NCBI RefSeq assembly: GCF_002028425.1
Contig: NZ_CP020042.1
Coordinates: 6,981,560-7,045,559 of the forward strand
DNA from: Streptomyces katrae
GTDB taxonomy: Bacteria; Actinomycetota; Actinomycetes; Streptomycetales; Streptomycetaceae
DNA: 64,000 nt
Direction of reading: 5' to 3'
Under the pieces are notes generated by a model. It made no database searches and was not told where the DNA came from. It saw only the letters and a program-made list of their open reading frames with translations. Numbering within the stretch: the stretch's first letter is position 1; every line of letters starts with the position of its first letter. A program made the translations under genes and the position numbers. Shown piece by piece: positions 49,960 to 58,040 of this stretch.

Positions 49960-50925
49960 ATGGCGAGCTCCCAGGTCCCCGTCATCGATCTCGGCCCCTG
50001 GCGCTCCGGCGGCCCCGCCGAACGCGCCCGGATCGCGGGCCGGGTGGACGAGGCGCTGCGATCGGCGGGGTTCCTGCTGGTCACCGGGCACGGGGTGGAC
50101 CCCTGCCTGCCCGCCCGGATCCGCGAGGCCGCGAGGTCCTTCTTCCGGCTGCCGCCCGAGGTGAAGCAGCCGTACGCGGTCAGCGTCGGCGGACGGGGCT
50201 GGCTCGGCCCCGGCGCCGAGGCCAACGGCTACGCCGAGGGGACGGCCTCGCCCCCCGACCTGAAGGAGTCCTGGTCCTTCGCGGCCGACGAGCCCACCGG
50301 CGTGCCCTCGGTGGACGCCGAATGGTTCCGGCCGAACGTCTGGCCCGCCGAGGTACCGGGCCTGCGGGAGCCCGTGACCGCTTACCTGGCGGCGATGCGG
50401 GCCCTCTCCGACGAGCTGCTGGAACTGCTCGCGGTGGCCCTGGCCCTGCCGGAGGACCACTTCACCCGCCACACCGGCCACCCCACCTGGGGGTTCAACC
50501 TCAACTGGTACCCCGGCGCGGAGACCGTCGGGCAGCCGCTGCCCGGACAGTTCCGGATCGGGCCACACACGGACTTCGGCACGGTCACCGTCCTGGACCG
50601 CGAGGAGGGCGCGGGCGGGCTCCAGATCCACACCGATGCCGACGGCTGGCAGGACGCCCCGTACGATCCGGCGGCGCTCACCGTCAACATCGGAGACCTG
50701 CTGGCCCGCTGGACCGGCGACCGGTGGCGGGCGGGCCGCCACCGGGTCCTGCCGCCACCGGCGCACGCCCCGGCGGAGGAGCTGGTCTCGCTGGTCTACT
50801 TCTACGAGTGCGACGCCCACACCCGTGTGGAACCCCTGCCCGCCCCGGTGGGCCGGGTGGCGCACGAGCCGGTCGACTCGCACGCCTACCTGCGCGCGAA
50901 GCTGGACCAGATCACCGTCGGCTGA
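49960..50925 (+). CDS. Isopenicillin-N-synthase-like non-haem iron oxygenase
   Basis: A 321-residue protein of the IPNS/2OG-Fe(II) superfamily. The DIOX_N part opens VPVIDLGPWRSGG and contains AGFLLVTGHGVD. The iron ligands are His and Asp of GPHTDFG and His of AGRHRV. The R-x-S motif that binds 2-oxoglutarate in most members is not seen at its usual place; LVSLVYFYE has Leu where Arg is expected. It may use another co-substrate or bind differently. Primary role unknown, oxidation of a small molecule being likely. It begins 43 bp after the nSTAND stop and may be co-transcribed. Confidence 0.87.
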   Translation: MASSQVPVIDLGPWRSGGPAERARIAGRVDEALRSAGFLLVTGHGVDPCLPARIREAARSFFRLPPEVKQPYAVSVGGRGWLGPGAEANGYAEGTASPPDLKESWSFAADEPTGVPSVDAEWFRPNVWPAEVPGLREPVTAYLAAMRALSDELLELLAVALALPEDHFTRHTGHPTWGFNLNWYPGAETVGQPLPGQFRIGPHTDFGTVTVLDREEGAGGLQIHTDADGWQDAPYDPAALTVNIGDLLARWTGDRWRAGRHRVLPPPAHAPAEELVSLVYFYECDAHTRVEPLPAPVGRVAHEPVDSHAYLRAKLDQITVG

Positions 50926-50986
50926 GCCCGGCCGCGGCCCGGCCCCGATTACCCCTGGTCGCGGCCGGTTCGGCAGGATGGGGGGC

Positions 50987-51523
50987 ATGACCGAGATCCG
51001 CACCCCCCGCCTGCTCCTGCGCCGCTGGACCGACGACGACCTCGTCCCCCTTTCGGAGATCACCTCGGATCCGGAGGTGATGCGCTGGATCGGCGACGGC
51101 TCCGTCCTCGACCTGGACGGGACCGCCGAGACCATCGAGCTCTGGGAGGAGGAGTGGGACGACGAGGGCTTCGGCGTCTTCGCGGTCGAGCTGCTGGCCT
51201 CCGGCGAGCTGATCGGGGCCGTCGGCCTGTCCGCCGCCGATGACGACCTGCCCCAGACGCGACACCAGGTGCAGATCGTCTGGCGCATCGGCCGGCCCTT
51301 CTGGGGCCAGGGCTACGCCTCCGAAGCGGCCCAGGCCACCCTGGAGTTCGCCCTCCAGGACCGCGGCCTCGACCGGGTGGTCGCCGTCAACCGGGCCGGC
51401 AACGACGAGTCCGCCAACGTGATCCGCAAGCTCGGCATGGCCCAGGACGGCGAAGCCGCCGACCCCGCCACCGGAGCGCCGGTCACCCTGCACAGCCTCG
51501 ACCTGACCGAATACGCGGGCTGA
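50987..51523 (+). CDS. GNAT acetyltransferase, RimJ/RimL type
   Basis: A 178-residue acetyltransferase_3 protein. Signature pieces are EIRTPRLLLRRWTDDDLVPL at the N-terminus (here cut in parts), WRIGRPFWGQGYASEAAQA for acetyl-CoA binding (motif A with the G-x-G-x-A loop) and NDESANVIRKLGM. It would acetylate an amine on a protein N-terminus or small molecule. The ATG at 50987 follows GGGGGC and a GATGGGG context. Its stop lies in a terminator hairpin. Confidence 0.9.
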   Translation: MTEIRTPRLLLRRWTDDDLVPLSEITSDPEVMRWIGDGSVLDLDGTAETIELWEEEWDDEGFGVFAVELLASGELIGAVGLSAADDDLPQTRHQVQIVWRIGRPFWGQGYASEAAQATLEFALQDRGLDRVVAVNRAGNDESANVIRKLGMAQDGEAADPATGAPVTLHSLDLTEYAG

Positions 51524-51548
51524 TCCCGGAGCCCCGTGTCCGGGGTCA
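51521..51548 (+). terminator. Hairpin overlapping the GNAT stop codon
   Basis: Arms TGATCCCGGA (51521-51530) and TCCGGGGTCA (51539-51548) pair with one T-G wobble around an 8-base loop. The first arm includes the TGA stop. No U-tract. Confidence 0.65.
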
Positions 51549-51582
51549 GGGTACGGTCAGGCAGAAGTCGGACTTTGGCTTG

Positions 51583-51601
51583 CCATAAGATCGTCTTATG
51601 G
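51583..51601. promoter_or_regulatory. 19-bp palindrome CCATAAGA-TCG-TCTTATGG upstream of ferredoxin reductase
   Basis: A perfect 8-bp dyad with a 3-bp centre at 51583-51601, AT-rich in a GC-rich background. It is 92 bp before the reductase ATG. This is a typical dimeric-regulator operator shape; the binding protein cannot be named. Confidence 0.6.
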
Positions 51602-51639
51602 GGGCATAAACGGGAGGCGGGTACGGGGTTAGGGTCGCC

Positions 51640-51658
51640 TTAGTTTAGGGTTTCCTTG
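51640..51658. promoter_or_regulatory. Possible DmdR/IdeR iron box before ferredoxin reductase
   Basis: The 19-mer TTAGTTTAGGGTTTCCTTG matches 15 of 19 positions of the DtxR-family consensus TWAGGTWAGSCTWACCTWA when counted by hand. It is 34 bp before the ATG, inside the probable promoter. Iron control of a ferredoxin reductase is sensible. The match is moderate. Confidence 0.4.
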
Positions 51659-51692
51659 ATCAGTCAGATTGTCGGTCGAAGGGAACCCAGTC

Positions 51693-53054
51693 ATGCCTCG
51701 CCCTCTGCGGGTAGCAATCGTCGGCGCCGGCCCCGCCGGTATCTACGCGGCCGACGCGCTGCTGAAGTCCGAGGCGGCTGCCGACCCCGGTGTCTCCATC
51801 GACGTCTTCGAGCGCATGCCCGCCCCCTTCGGCCTGATCCGCTACGGGGTCGCCCCCGACCACCCCCGCATCAAGGGCATCATCACCGCCCTGCATCAGG
51901 TCCTCGACAAGCCGCAGGTCCGCCTCTTCGGCAACGTCGACTACCCCGGCGACATCTCCCTCGACGAGCTGCGCTCCTTCTACGACGCCGTGGTCTTCTC
52001 CACCGGCGCCACCGCCGACCGGGCCCTCGGCATCCCCGGCATCGAGCTCGACGGCTCCTACGGCGCCGCCGACTTCGTCTCCTGGTACGACGGCCACCCG
52101 GACGTGCCGCGCACCTGGCCGCTGGAGGCCGAGAAGGTCGCCGTCCTCGGCGTCGGCAACGTCGCCCTCGACGTCGCCCGCATCCTCGCCAAGACCGCCG
52201 ACGAGCTGCTGCCCACCGAGATCCCGCCGAACGTCTACGACGGCCTCAAGGCCAACAAGGCGCTCGAGGTCCACGTCTTCGGCCGCCGCGGCCCCGCGCA
52301 GGCGAAGTTCAGCCCGATGGAGCTGCGCGAGCTCGACCACTCGCCCAACATCGAGGTCATCGTCAACCCCGAGGACATCGACTACGACGAGGGCTCGATC
52401 ACCACCCGCCGCTCCAACAAGCAGGCGGACATGGTCGCCAAGACCCTGGAGAACTGGGCGATCCGCGACATCGGCGACCGACCGCACAAGCTGTTCCTGC
52501 ACTTCTTCGAGTCCCCGGCCGAGATCCTCGGCGAGGACGGCAAGGTCGTCGGCCTGCGCACCGAGCGCACCGAGCTCGACGGCACGGGCAACGTCAAGGG
52601 CACCGGCGAGTTCACCACCTGGGACGTCCAGTCCGTCTACCGGGCCGTCGGCTACCTCTCCGACGAACTGCCCAAGCTCCCCTGGGACGTCGAGTCCGGC
52701 ACCGTCCCGGACGAGGGCGGCCGCGTGATGGAGGGCGGCGAGCACATGGCCTCGACCTACGTCACCGGCTGGATCCGGCGCGGCCCCATCGGCCTGATCG
52801 GCCACACCAAGGGCGACGCCAACGAGACCGTCGCCAACCTCCTCGAGGACCACGCCCGGGGCCGGCTCCTCACCCCCGCCGCCCCCGAGCCGGAGGCGGT
52901 CGAGGCCTTCCTCGCCGAGCGGCAGGTCCGCTACACCACCTGGGAGGGCTGGTACGCGCTGGACGCCGCCGAGAAGGCGCTGGGCGAGCCGCAGGGCCGC
53001 GAGCGCGTGAAGATCGTGGAGCGCGAGGAGATGCTCGGGGCGAGCGGCGCCTGA
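51693..53054 (+). CDS. fprA: Ferredoxin/adrenodoxin-type NADP+ reductase
   Basis: A 453-residue flavoenzyme that passes electrons between NADPH and ferredoxin, as in mycobacterial FprA. FAD motif VAIVGAGPAGIYAADALL is at the start and NADP motif VAVLGVGNVALDVAR near residue 155. Typical are PFGLIRYGVAPDHPRIKGI and the C-terminal GWIRRGPIGLIGHTKGDANETV. It is the likely partner for cytochrome P450 or other ferredoxin-dependent enzymes. The ATG at 51693 is chosen over the upstream GTG 51669 because it aligns with the family N-terminus. An operator-like palindrome and a possible iron box precede it. Confidence 0.93.
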   Translation: MPRPLRVAIVGAGPAGIYAADALLKSEAAADPGVSIDVFERMPAPFGLIRYGVAPDHPRIKGIITALHQVLDKPQVRLFGNVDYPGDISLDELRSFYDAVVFSTGATADRALGIPGIELDGSYGAADFVSWYDGHPDVPRTWPLEAEKVAVLGVGNVALDVARILAKTADELLPTEIPPNVYDGLKANKALEVHVFGRRGPAQAKFSPMELRELDHSPNIEVIVNPEDIDYDEGSITTRRSNKQADMVAKTLENWAIRDIGDRPHKLFLHFFESPAEILGEDGKVVGLRTERTELDGTGNVKGTGEFTTWDVQSVYRAVGYLSDELPKLPWDVESGTVPDEGGRVMEGGEHMASTYVTGWIRRGPIGLIGHTKGDANETVANLLEDHARGRLLTPAAPEPEAVEAFLAERQVRYTTWEGWYALDAAEKALGEPQGRERVKIVEREEMLGASGA

Positions 53055-53070
53055 GACGCCGCCCGGCGAC

Positions 53071-53101
53071 CGGTGGGGCCCGCCCCGGGCGGGCCCCACC
53101 G
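53071..53101. terminator. Long near-perfect palindrome between convergent genes
   Basis: Bases 53071-53085 and 53087-53101 are perfectly complementary (CGGTGGGGCCCGCCC and its complement). The tip must open a few pairs to form a loop. It lies between the fprA stop and the convergent secreted-protein stop at 53114. Confidence 0.85.
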
Positions 53102-53113
53102 GCGCGTGCGGGA

Positions 53114-53575
53114 TCAGTCCCGGATCGAGGTGATCTTCCGGGTCGCCAGGTCGGCCTGGACGTGGACCGTGGTCGTGGTGGTGCCGCTCCAGGTCAGGGT
53201 GATGGCGGCGTTGGTCTTGCCCATCCCGCTGTCGACGGAGGTCACCTTCCACTTCAGCGGCACGTTCTGCGCGCGCAGCACCCCGTCGGCGTGGTTGGCG
53301 TCCTCCCACTGCGTCAGCTCACGCCGCAGGGGCTCGGAGAGGTAGAAGGCGCGCAGCTGGTCCGCGGTCCGGCCGTCGCCGTCGTAGACCGCGTCGATGT
53401 AGGAGCCGTAGAAATCGGCGATCCGGGTGAACGCGCCTTCCGGGCTGCCGGAGACGGACGGCGGCGCGGCGGCCGTGGCCGAGGTGCCGGAGACGAGGGC
53501 GAAGGAGAGGGCGGCCGCACCCGCGGTGGCGGCGAGGGCTGCGGACGTGGCGCGCTTGGACGGGAACTGGAGCAT
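53114..53575 (-). CDS. Secreted protein of unknown function
   Basis: A 153-residue exported protein with a signal peptide (RATSAALAATAGAAAL and ATAAAPPS cleavage region). The mature part, FTRIADFYGSYIDAVYDGDG and KWKVTSVDSGMGKTNAAITLTW, looks like an NTF2-like or cystatin-like alpha+beta fold, with no cysteines. A GAAAGG ribosome-binding site precedes the ATG at 53575. I know it only as a class of streptomycete secreted hypothetical proteins. Its C-terminal TTTTTVHVQAD strand is unusual. No function. Confidence 0.78.
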   Translation of the reverse strand: MLQFPSKRATSAALAATAGAAALSFALVSGTSATAAAPPSVSGSPEGAFTRIADFYGSYIDAVYDGDGRTADQLRAFYLSEPLRRELTQWEDANHADGVLRAQNVPLKWKVTSVDSGMGKTNAAITLTWSGTTTTTVHVQADLATRKITSIRD

Positions 53576-53798
53576 CGGTCGGTACCTTTCCCCTGATCGC
53601 GTGCTGCTGCCGGTACGGTCCCCGGCTGCCCCGGAAGACGCGGACACGACGGCAACAGGTTCTCCTTGTCCCGGAGATGGCGGGATTTCGCCCGTACGGG
53701 TGATCTGTTCCCCCGGGTCCGGGCGGCGGCGGAATGCGGTGGAGGGGCCGGAGGTTGCGAAGGACGCGATATCCGACTCCGTACGCACTGGAGAGCTC

Positions 53799-54461
53799 AT
53801 GAAGATCGGCATCATCGGCGCCGGCAACATCGGCGGCAACCTCACCCGCCGGCTCACCTCCCTCGGTCACGAGGTCCGCGTCGCCAACTCCCGCGGCCCC
53901 GAGACCCTGGCCGCCCTCGCCGAGGAGACCGGGGCCACCCCCGTCACCGTGACCGAGGCGGCCCGCGGCGCCGAGATCGTCGTGGTCACCGTCCCCTTCA
54001 AGAACGTGCCCGGACTGCCCGCCGGAATCTTCGAGGGGGCCGCGGAGGGCTTCACCGTCATCGACACCAACAACTACTACCCGCGCGAGCGCGACGGCCG
54101 CATCGCCGCCGTCGAGGACGAGGGCCTGACCGAGAGCCGCTGGATCGAACGCCAGCTGGGCCACCCGGTCGTCAAGGCCTTCAACGGCACCTACGCGATC
54201 GACCTCCTGGAGCGGCCCCGCCCCGCCGGCGACCCGGACCGCATGGCCCTGCCCGTCGCCGGTGACGACGAGGGGGCGAAGAAGGCCGTCCGCGCGCTGA
54301 TCGACGAGCTCGGTTTCGACACCGTCGACGCGGGCGGCATCGACGACTCCTGGCGCCAGCAGCCCGCCACCCCCGTCTACGGGCTGCGCGCGGGCGTCGA
54401 GGGGGTCACCCGCGCCCTGGCCGAGGCCTCGCCCGTCCGCACGCCGGAGTTCAGCGGCTGA
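53799..54461 (+). CDS. NAD(P)-binding reductase, coenzyme F420-dependent NADP oxidoreductase-like
   Basis: A 220-residue Rossmann protein. The NADP motif is IGIIGAGNIGGNLTRRL, followed by VRVANSRGPETL and VVVTVPFKNVPGLP. VIDTNNYYPRERDG and VVKAFNGTYAIDLLERPRP are typical of NAD(P)-binding/F420 reductase-like (YdhA) proteins. The substrate, whether F420 or a metabolite, cannot be told from sequence. The ATG at 53799 has GGAGAG 5 bp upstream. It is divergent from the secreted protein gene. Confidence 0.85.
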   Translation: MKIGIIGAGNIGGNLTRRLTSLGHEVRVANSRGPETLAALAEETGATPVTVTEAARGAEIVVVTVPFKNVPGLPAGIFEGAAEGFTVIDTNNYYPRERDGRIAAVEDEGLTESRWIERQLGHPVVKAFNGTYAIDLLERPRPAGDPDRMALPVAGDDEGAKKAVRALIDELGFDTVDAGGIDDSWRQQPATPVYGLRAGVEGVTRALAEASPVRTPEFSG

Positions 54462-54468
54462 GCACCGG

Positions 54469-54525
54469 GGCGGCGGCCCGGACCCCGGACTCCGGACTCC
54501 GGATCCGGCGGTCCGGGCCGCCGCC
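54469..54525 (+). terminator. 16-bp hairpin after NADP reductase gene
   Basis: Arms GGCGGCGGCCCGGACC (54469-54484) and its complement (54510-54525) around a 25-base loop made of a short CCGGACT repeat. It lies between the reductase stop and the TerD-VWA start. Confidence 0.8.
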
Positions 54526-54575
54526 CGTCCGCGTTCGGCTGCCCGGGGAAGGATCCACTTGGCAGACTGTGCGAT

Positions 54576-56099
54576 GTGACGACCATGAGCAAAGGCGCCA
54601 ACCTGCCGGTCGCGGCAGCCTCCGTCAGAGCCGTGCTCGGCTGGTCCGCGGGGCCGGGCGTGCCCGACGTGGACGCGTCCGCGCTGCTGCTGACCGGCCG
54701 CGGACGGGTCCGCTCCGACGGTGACTTCGTCTTCTACAACCAACCCGGGCACGCCTCCGGCGCCGTACGCCACGCGGGCAAGCGGCCGGGGGCCGACGCG
54801 CTCGAGGTCGACCTGGCCGCCCTGGAGCCGGACATCGAGCGCGTACTGCTGTGCGCCTCCGCCGACGGCGGCACCTTCGGCCAGGTCCCCGGGCTCCGGC
54901 TGCGGCTGCTCGACGCGGTGTCGGGGGCCGAGGTGGCCCACTTCCCGATGGAGGCCGGGCCGGAGACCGCCCTGGTGGGCGGGGAGCTCTACCGGCGGGC
55001 CGGCGCCTGGAAGTTCCGGGCCGTCGGCCAGGGGTACGCGAGCGGCCTCGCGGGACTGGCGACGGACTACGGCATCACCGTGGACGACGCCCCGCCGGCC
55101 CCGACACCCCCTCAGGCCCGGGTGCCCGGGCGGTCTTCCGCGCCGGCTCCCGCCCCGGCCCGGCCCCCGGCCGCGCCCACGTCCTGGCCCGCGTCCGCGC
55201 CGAACCCCTCCCCGGCCCCGGTCCCGGCCCCCGAGCCGGTACGGCCCTTGGCTCCGGCGGCCACGCGAGCTCCGGCCCCAGCCCCGGCCACGCTCCCCGG
55301 TACCGGCCCGGCGCCCGCCGAGGCCGTCGTACGCCTGGTCAAGGGCGAGGAGTGGCTCCCGCCGGAGATGCGCGAGCGCCTCTCGCTGCGCAAGGAGCAG
55401 GTGGCCGTCAGCCTCCGCAAGGCCGGCGCCACCGACGTCACCGCCCGTGTCGTCCTCGTGCTCGACGCCTCCGGTTCGATGAGCACCCTCTACGCCCGCG
55501 GCACCGTGGCGGGCGTGGTGGAGCGGATGGCCGCGGTCGCCGCGCAGCTGGACGACGACGGCGAGATGCAGGCCTGGACCTTCGCCACCAACCCCGCCCG
55601 GCTGCCCGACCTCGCCATCGGCGACCTCCCGGAGTGGCTGCGGCTGCACGTGCGCGTCGGCCAGATGAGCCTCTTCGGCCGCAACAAGCCGCCCAAGGGC
55701 CTGCTCCCCGGCCAGGTGGACATGCGGCAGGTGGGATTCCAGAACGAGGAACAGAAGGTCATCGCCGAGGTACGCGCCTTCGTCCGGGCCCACCCGGTGC
55801 CCGCGCCCACCCTCGTCCTGTTCTTCTCCGACGGCGGGGTCTACCGCAACGCCGAGATCGAGCGGGAGCTGCGGGAGGCCGTGGAGGAGCCGGTGTTCTG
55901 GCAGTTCGTCGGCCTCGGCAGGGCCGGCTTCGGCGTGCTGGAACGCTTCGGCACCATGCCCGGCCGCCGGGTCGACAACGTCGGCTTCTTCGCCGTGGAC
56001 GACATCGACCGGATCCCGGACCCCGAGCTGTACGACCGGCTCCTGTCGGAGTTCCCCTCCTGGATCCGCGCCGCCCGGCAGGCGGGCATCCTGCGCTGA
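54576..56099 (+). CDS. TerD-VWA fusion protein (tellurium-resistance type)
   Basis: A 507-residue cytoplasmic protein. The TerD domain (about 5-168) has GWSAGPGVPDVDASALLL, DGDFVFYNQPGHASGAVRH (cut in parts) and the calcium-binding type acids. A Pro/Ala linker covers about 170-250. A vWA domain follows with MIDAS motif DASGSMS (Asp297), a second FFSDGG and DDIDRIPDP. TerD-vWA fusions belong to the ter stress-response network. No other ter gene lies within the window. The GTG 54576 start gives the family MTTMSKGANLPV beginning; the ATG at 54585 is also possible. Confidence 0.9.
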   Translation: MTTMSKGANLPVAAASVRAVLGWSAGPGVPDVDASALLLTGRGRVRSDGDFVFYNQPGHASGAVRHAGKRPGADALEVDLAALEPDIERVLLCASADGGTFGQVPGLRLRLLDAVSGAEVAHFPMEAGPETALVGGELYRRAGAWKFRAVGQGYASGLAGLATDYGITVDDAPPAPTPPQARVPGRSSAPAPAPARPPAAPTSWPASAPNPSPAPVPAPEPVRPLAPAATRAPAPAPATLPGTGPAPAEAVVRLVKGEEWLPPEMRERLSLRKEQVAVSLRKAGATDVTARVVLVLDASGSMSTLYARGTVAGVVERMAAVAAQLDDDGEMQAWTFATNPARLPDLAIGDLPEWLRLHVRVGQMSLFGRNKPPKGLLPGQVDMRQVGFQNEEQKVIAEVRAFVRAHPVPAPTLVLFFSDGGVYRNAEIERELREAVEEPVFWQFVGLGRAGFGVLERFGTMPGRRVDNVGFFAVDDIDRIPDPELYDRLLSEFPSWIRAARQAGILR

Positions 56100-56139
56100 G
56101 CCTCCCGGCCCCCGCTGGCGCGGGCATCGGACGGACCCC

Positions 56140-56168
56140 TTGACCCAGGGCTGGTCCAGACCAATCAT
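56140..56168 (+). promoter_or_regulatory. Chitinase promoter with DasR-type (dre) box
   Basis: TTGACC (56140-56145) is a -35, and TGGTCCAGACCA (56152-56163) matches the streptomycete DasR box TGGTCTAGACCA at 11 of 12 positions. AATCAT (56163-56168), 17 bp after the -35, is a weak -10. Chitinase genes in Streptomyces carry this box and are repressed until N-acetylglucosamine is available. The box here overlaps the promoter. Confidence 0.75.
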
Positions 56169-56210
56169 GGGGCGTCCGCCCGTTCGCTCGCGCCCCACCG
56201 GGAGCCTTCG

Positions 56211-57986
56211 TTGAGACTGCGTCAGCATGCCCTCCGCCGCTTAAGCGCGGCCTGCGCCACCCTCGCCACCGCCGCCGGACTGCTCGCCGCCGCCGGCGCC
56301 GGGCCCGCCCAGGCGGCCACTCCCCGCGCGGCCACCCCACTGCCCGCGCACGTCTTCGCCCCCTACTTCGAGGCGTACTCCTCCGACAGCCCCGCCGACC
56401 TCGCGCAGAAGTCCGGTGCGAAGTACCTGACGATGGCCTTCGTCCAGACCGAGGCCAAGGGCTCCTGCACCCCGTACTGGAACGGCTCCACCCAGCAGCC
56501 CGTCGCCGACTCCGTCTTCGGCGCCGACTTCGCCGCGATCCGCGCGCGCGGCGGCGACGTCATCCCCTCCTTCGGCGGCTACGCGGCCGACAGCGGGGGC
56601 ACCGAGATCGCCGACAGCTGCACCAGCGTCGACTCGATCGCCGCCGCCTACCAGAAGCTCGTCACCACCTACGACGTCAGCCGCCTCGACATGGACATCG
56701 AGGACAAGTCCCTGACCGACAAGGCGGCCGTCGACCGCCGCAACCAGGCGATCAAGAAGCTGCAGGACTGGGCCGCCGCCTCCGGCCGCCCCCTCCAGAT
56801 CTCCTACACCCTCCCCACCACCACGAGCGGACTCGCGAGCAGCGGACTGGCCGTCCTCAAGAGCGCCAAGGCCGCCGGGGCCAGGCTCGACGTGGTCAAC
56901 CTGATGACCTTCGACTACTACGACGGCGCCGCCCACGACATGGCCGCCGACACCCGCACCGCCGCCACCGGCCTCCACGACCAGCTGGCCGCCCTCTACC
57001 CGGACCGGACCCCCGCGCAGCTGTGGGGCATGATCGGCGTCACCGAGATGCCGGGCATCGACGACTACGGCCCCGCCGAGACCTTCACCACCGCCAACGC
57101 CACCGCCGTCTACGACTGGGCGGTGTCCAAGGGCATCAACACCCTCTCCTTCTGGGCCCTCCAGCGCGACAACGGCGGCTGCCCCGGCACCGGCGGCTCC
57201 GACACCTGCTCCGGCATCGCCCAGGACCCCTGGTACTTCACCCGCACCTTCGCCCCGTTCACCGGCGGCGGCGGACCGGCCGCCGACGACTTCTCGGTCT
57301 CCGTGGCCCCCGGCTCCGCCTCCGTCGCCCCCGGCGGGACCGCCACCGCCACCGTCTCCACCCAGGTGACCTCCGGTGCGGCCCAGCCCCTCGCGCTGAC
57401 CGTCTCCGGGGCCCCCGCCGGCGTCACCGCCACCCTCACCCCCGACTCGGTCACCGCCGGGGCCACCGCGAAGCTCACGGTCGCCGCCTCGGCCACCGCC
57501 GCACCCGGCACCTACCCGCTCACCGTCACCGCCGCCGGGAAGACCAGCCACGGCGCCGCCTTCACCCTCACCGTCTCCGGCCCGGGCGGCGGCAGCGGCG
57601 CCCTCGTCAACGGCGGCTTCGAGAGCGGCTCCCTGGCCCCCTGGACCTGCGAGAACGGCGGCGCGGTCGTGACGGCCCCGGTCCACGCGGGCACGTACGC
57701 CCTCCAGGGCAACCCCGACTCCGCCCACACCGGCGAATGCGCCCAGACCCTCACCCTGGCCCCCAACACCGCCTACGCCCTCAGCGGCTGGGTCCAGGGC
57801 AGCTACGCCTACCTGGGCGTCCGGGGCGGGGCCAACGCCAGCACGTGGACCAGCGCCACCGGCTGGACCAAGCTGACGGTGCCCTTCACCACCGGCGCCT
57901 CCGGAACCGTCACGGTCTACCTCCACGGCTGGTACGCGCAGGGCCCCGTCCGCGGCGACGACTTCGCCGTGAACCAGGCGGGTTAG
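56211..57986 (+). CDS. Secreted GH18 chitinase with C-terminal binding modules
   Basis: A 591-residue exported enzyme. A signal peptide (LRRLSAACATLATAAGLLAAAG) precedes a GH18 barrel with the catalytic DxDxE in RLDMDIED (Asp160, Asp162, Glu164). The fold also shows FAPYFEAY, VIPSFGGYAADSGG and VVNLMTFDYYDG. A beta-rich module (about 360-460, an Ig-like domain of repeated SVAPG-type strands) and a C-terminal carbohydrate-binding-like module (about 465-590, beginning NGGFESGSLAPW) follow. It hydrolyses chitin outside the cell. Start TTG 56211 follows GGGAG. A DasR-type box lies in the promoter. Confidence 0.9.
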   Translation: MRLRQHALRRLSAACATLATAAGLLAAAGAGPAQAATPRAATPLPAHVFAPYFEAYSSDSPADLAQKSGAKYLTMAFVQTEAKGSCTPYWNGSTQQPVADSVFGADFAAIRARGGDVIPSFGGYAADSGGTEIADSCTSVDSIAAAYQKLVTTYDVSRLDMDIEDKSLTDKAAVDRRNQAIKKLQDWAAASGRPLQISYTLPTTTSGLASSGLAVLKSAKAAGARLDVVNLMTFDYYDGAAHDMAADTRTAATGLHDQLAALYPDRTPAQLWGMIGVTEMPGIDDYGPAETFTTANATAVYDWAVSKGINTLSFWALQRDNGGCPGTGGSDTCSGIAQDPWYFTRTFAPFTGGGGPAADDFSVSVAPGSASVAPGGTATATVSTQVTSGAAQPLALTVSGAPAGVTATLTPDSVTAGATAKLTVAASATAAPGTYPLTVTAAGKTSHGAAFTLTVSGPGGGSGALVNGGFESGSLAPWTCENGGAVVTAPVHAGTYALQGNPDSAHTGECAQTLTLAPNTAYALSGWVQGSYAYLGVRGGANASTWTSATGWTKLTVPFTTGASGTVTVYLHGWYAQGPVRGDDFAVNQAG

Positions 57987-58040
57987 GCTCGGCCCACCGC
58001 CCGGCTCCGTACCGGTCCACCGAGGGAAGGAAACCCCCGC

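Noticed and set aside
45930..50225. A 1431-codon open frame antisense to the nSTAND gene
   Set aside because: Antisense to a clear domain-rich gene. Only the lipoprotein part from 46880 to 45930 has a signal peptide, lipobox and RBS.
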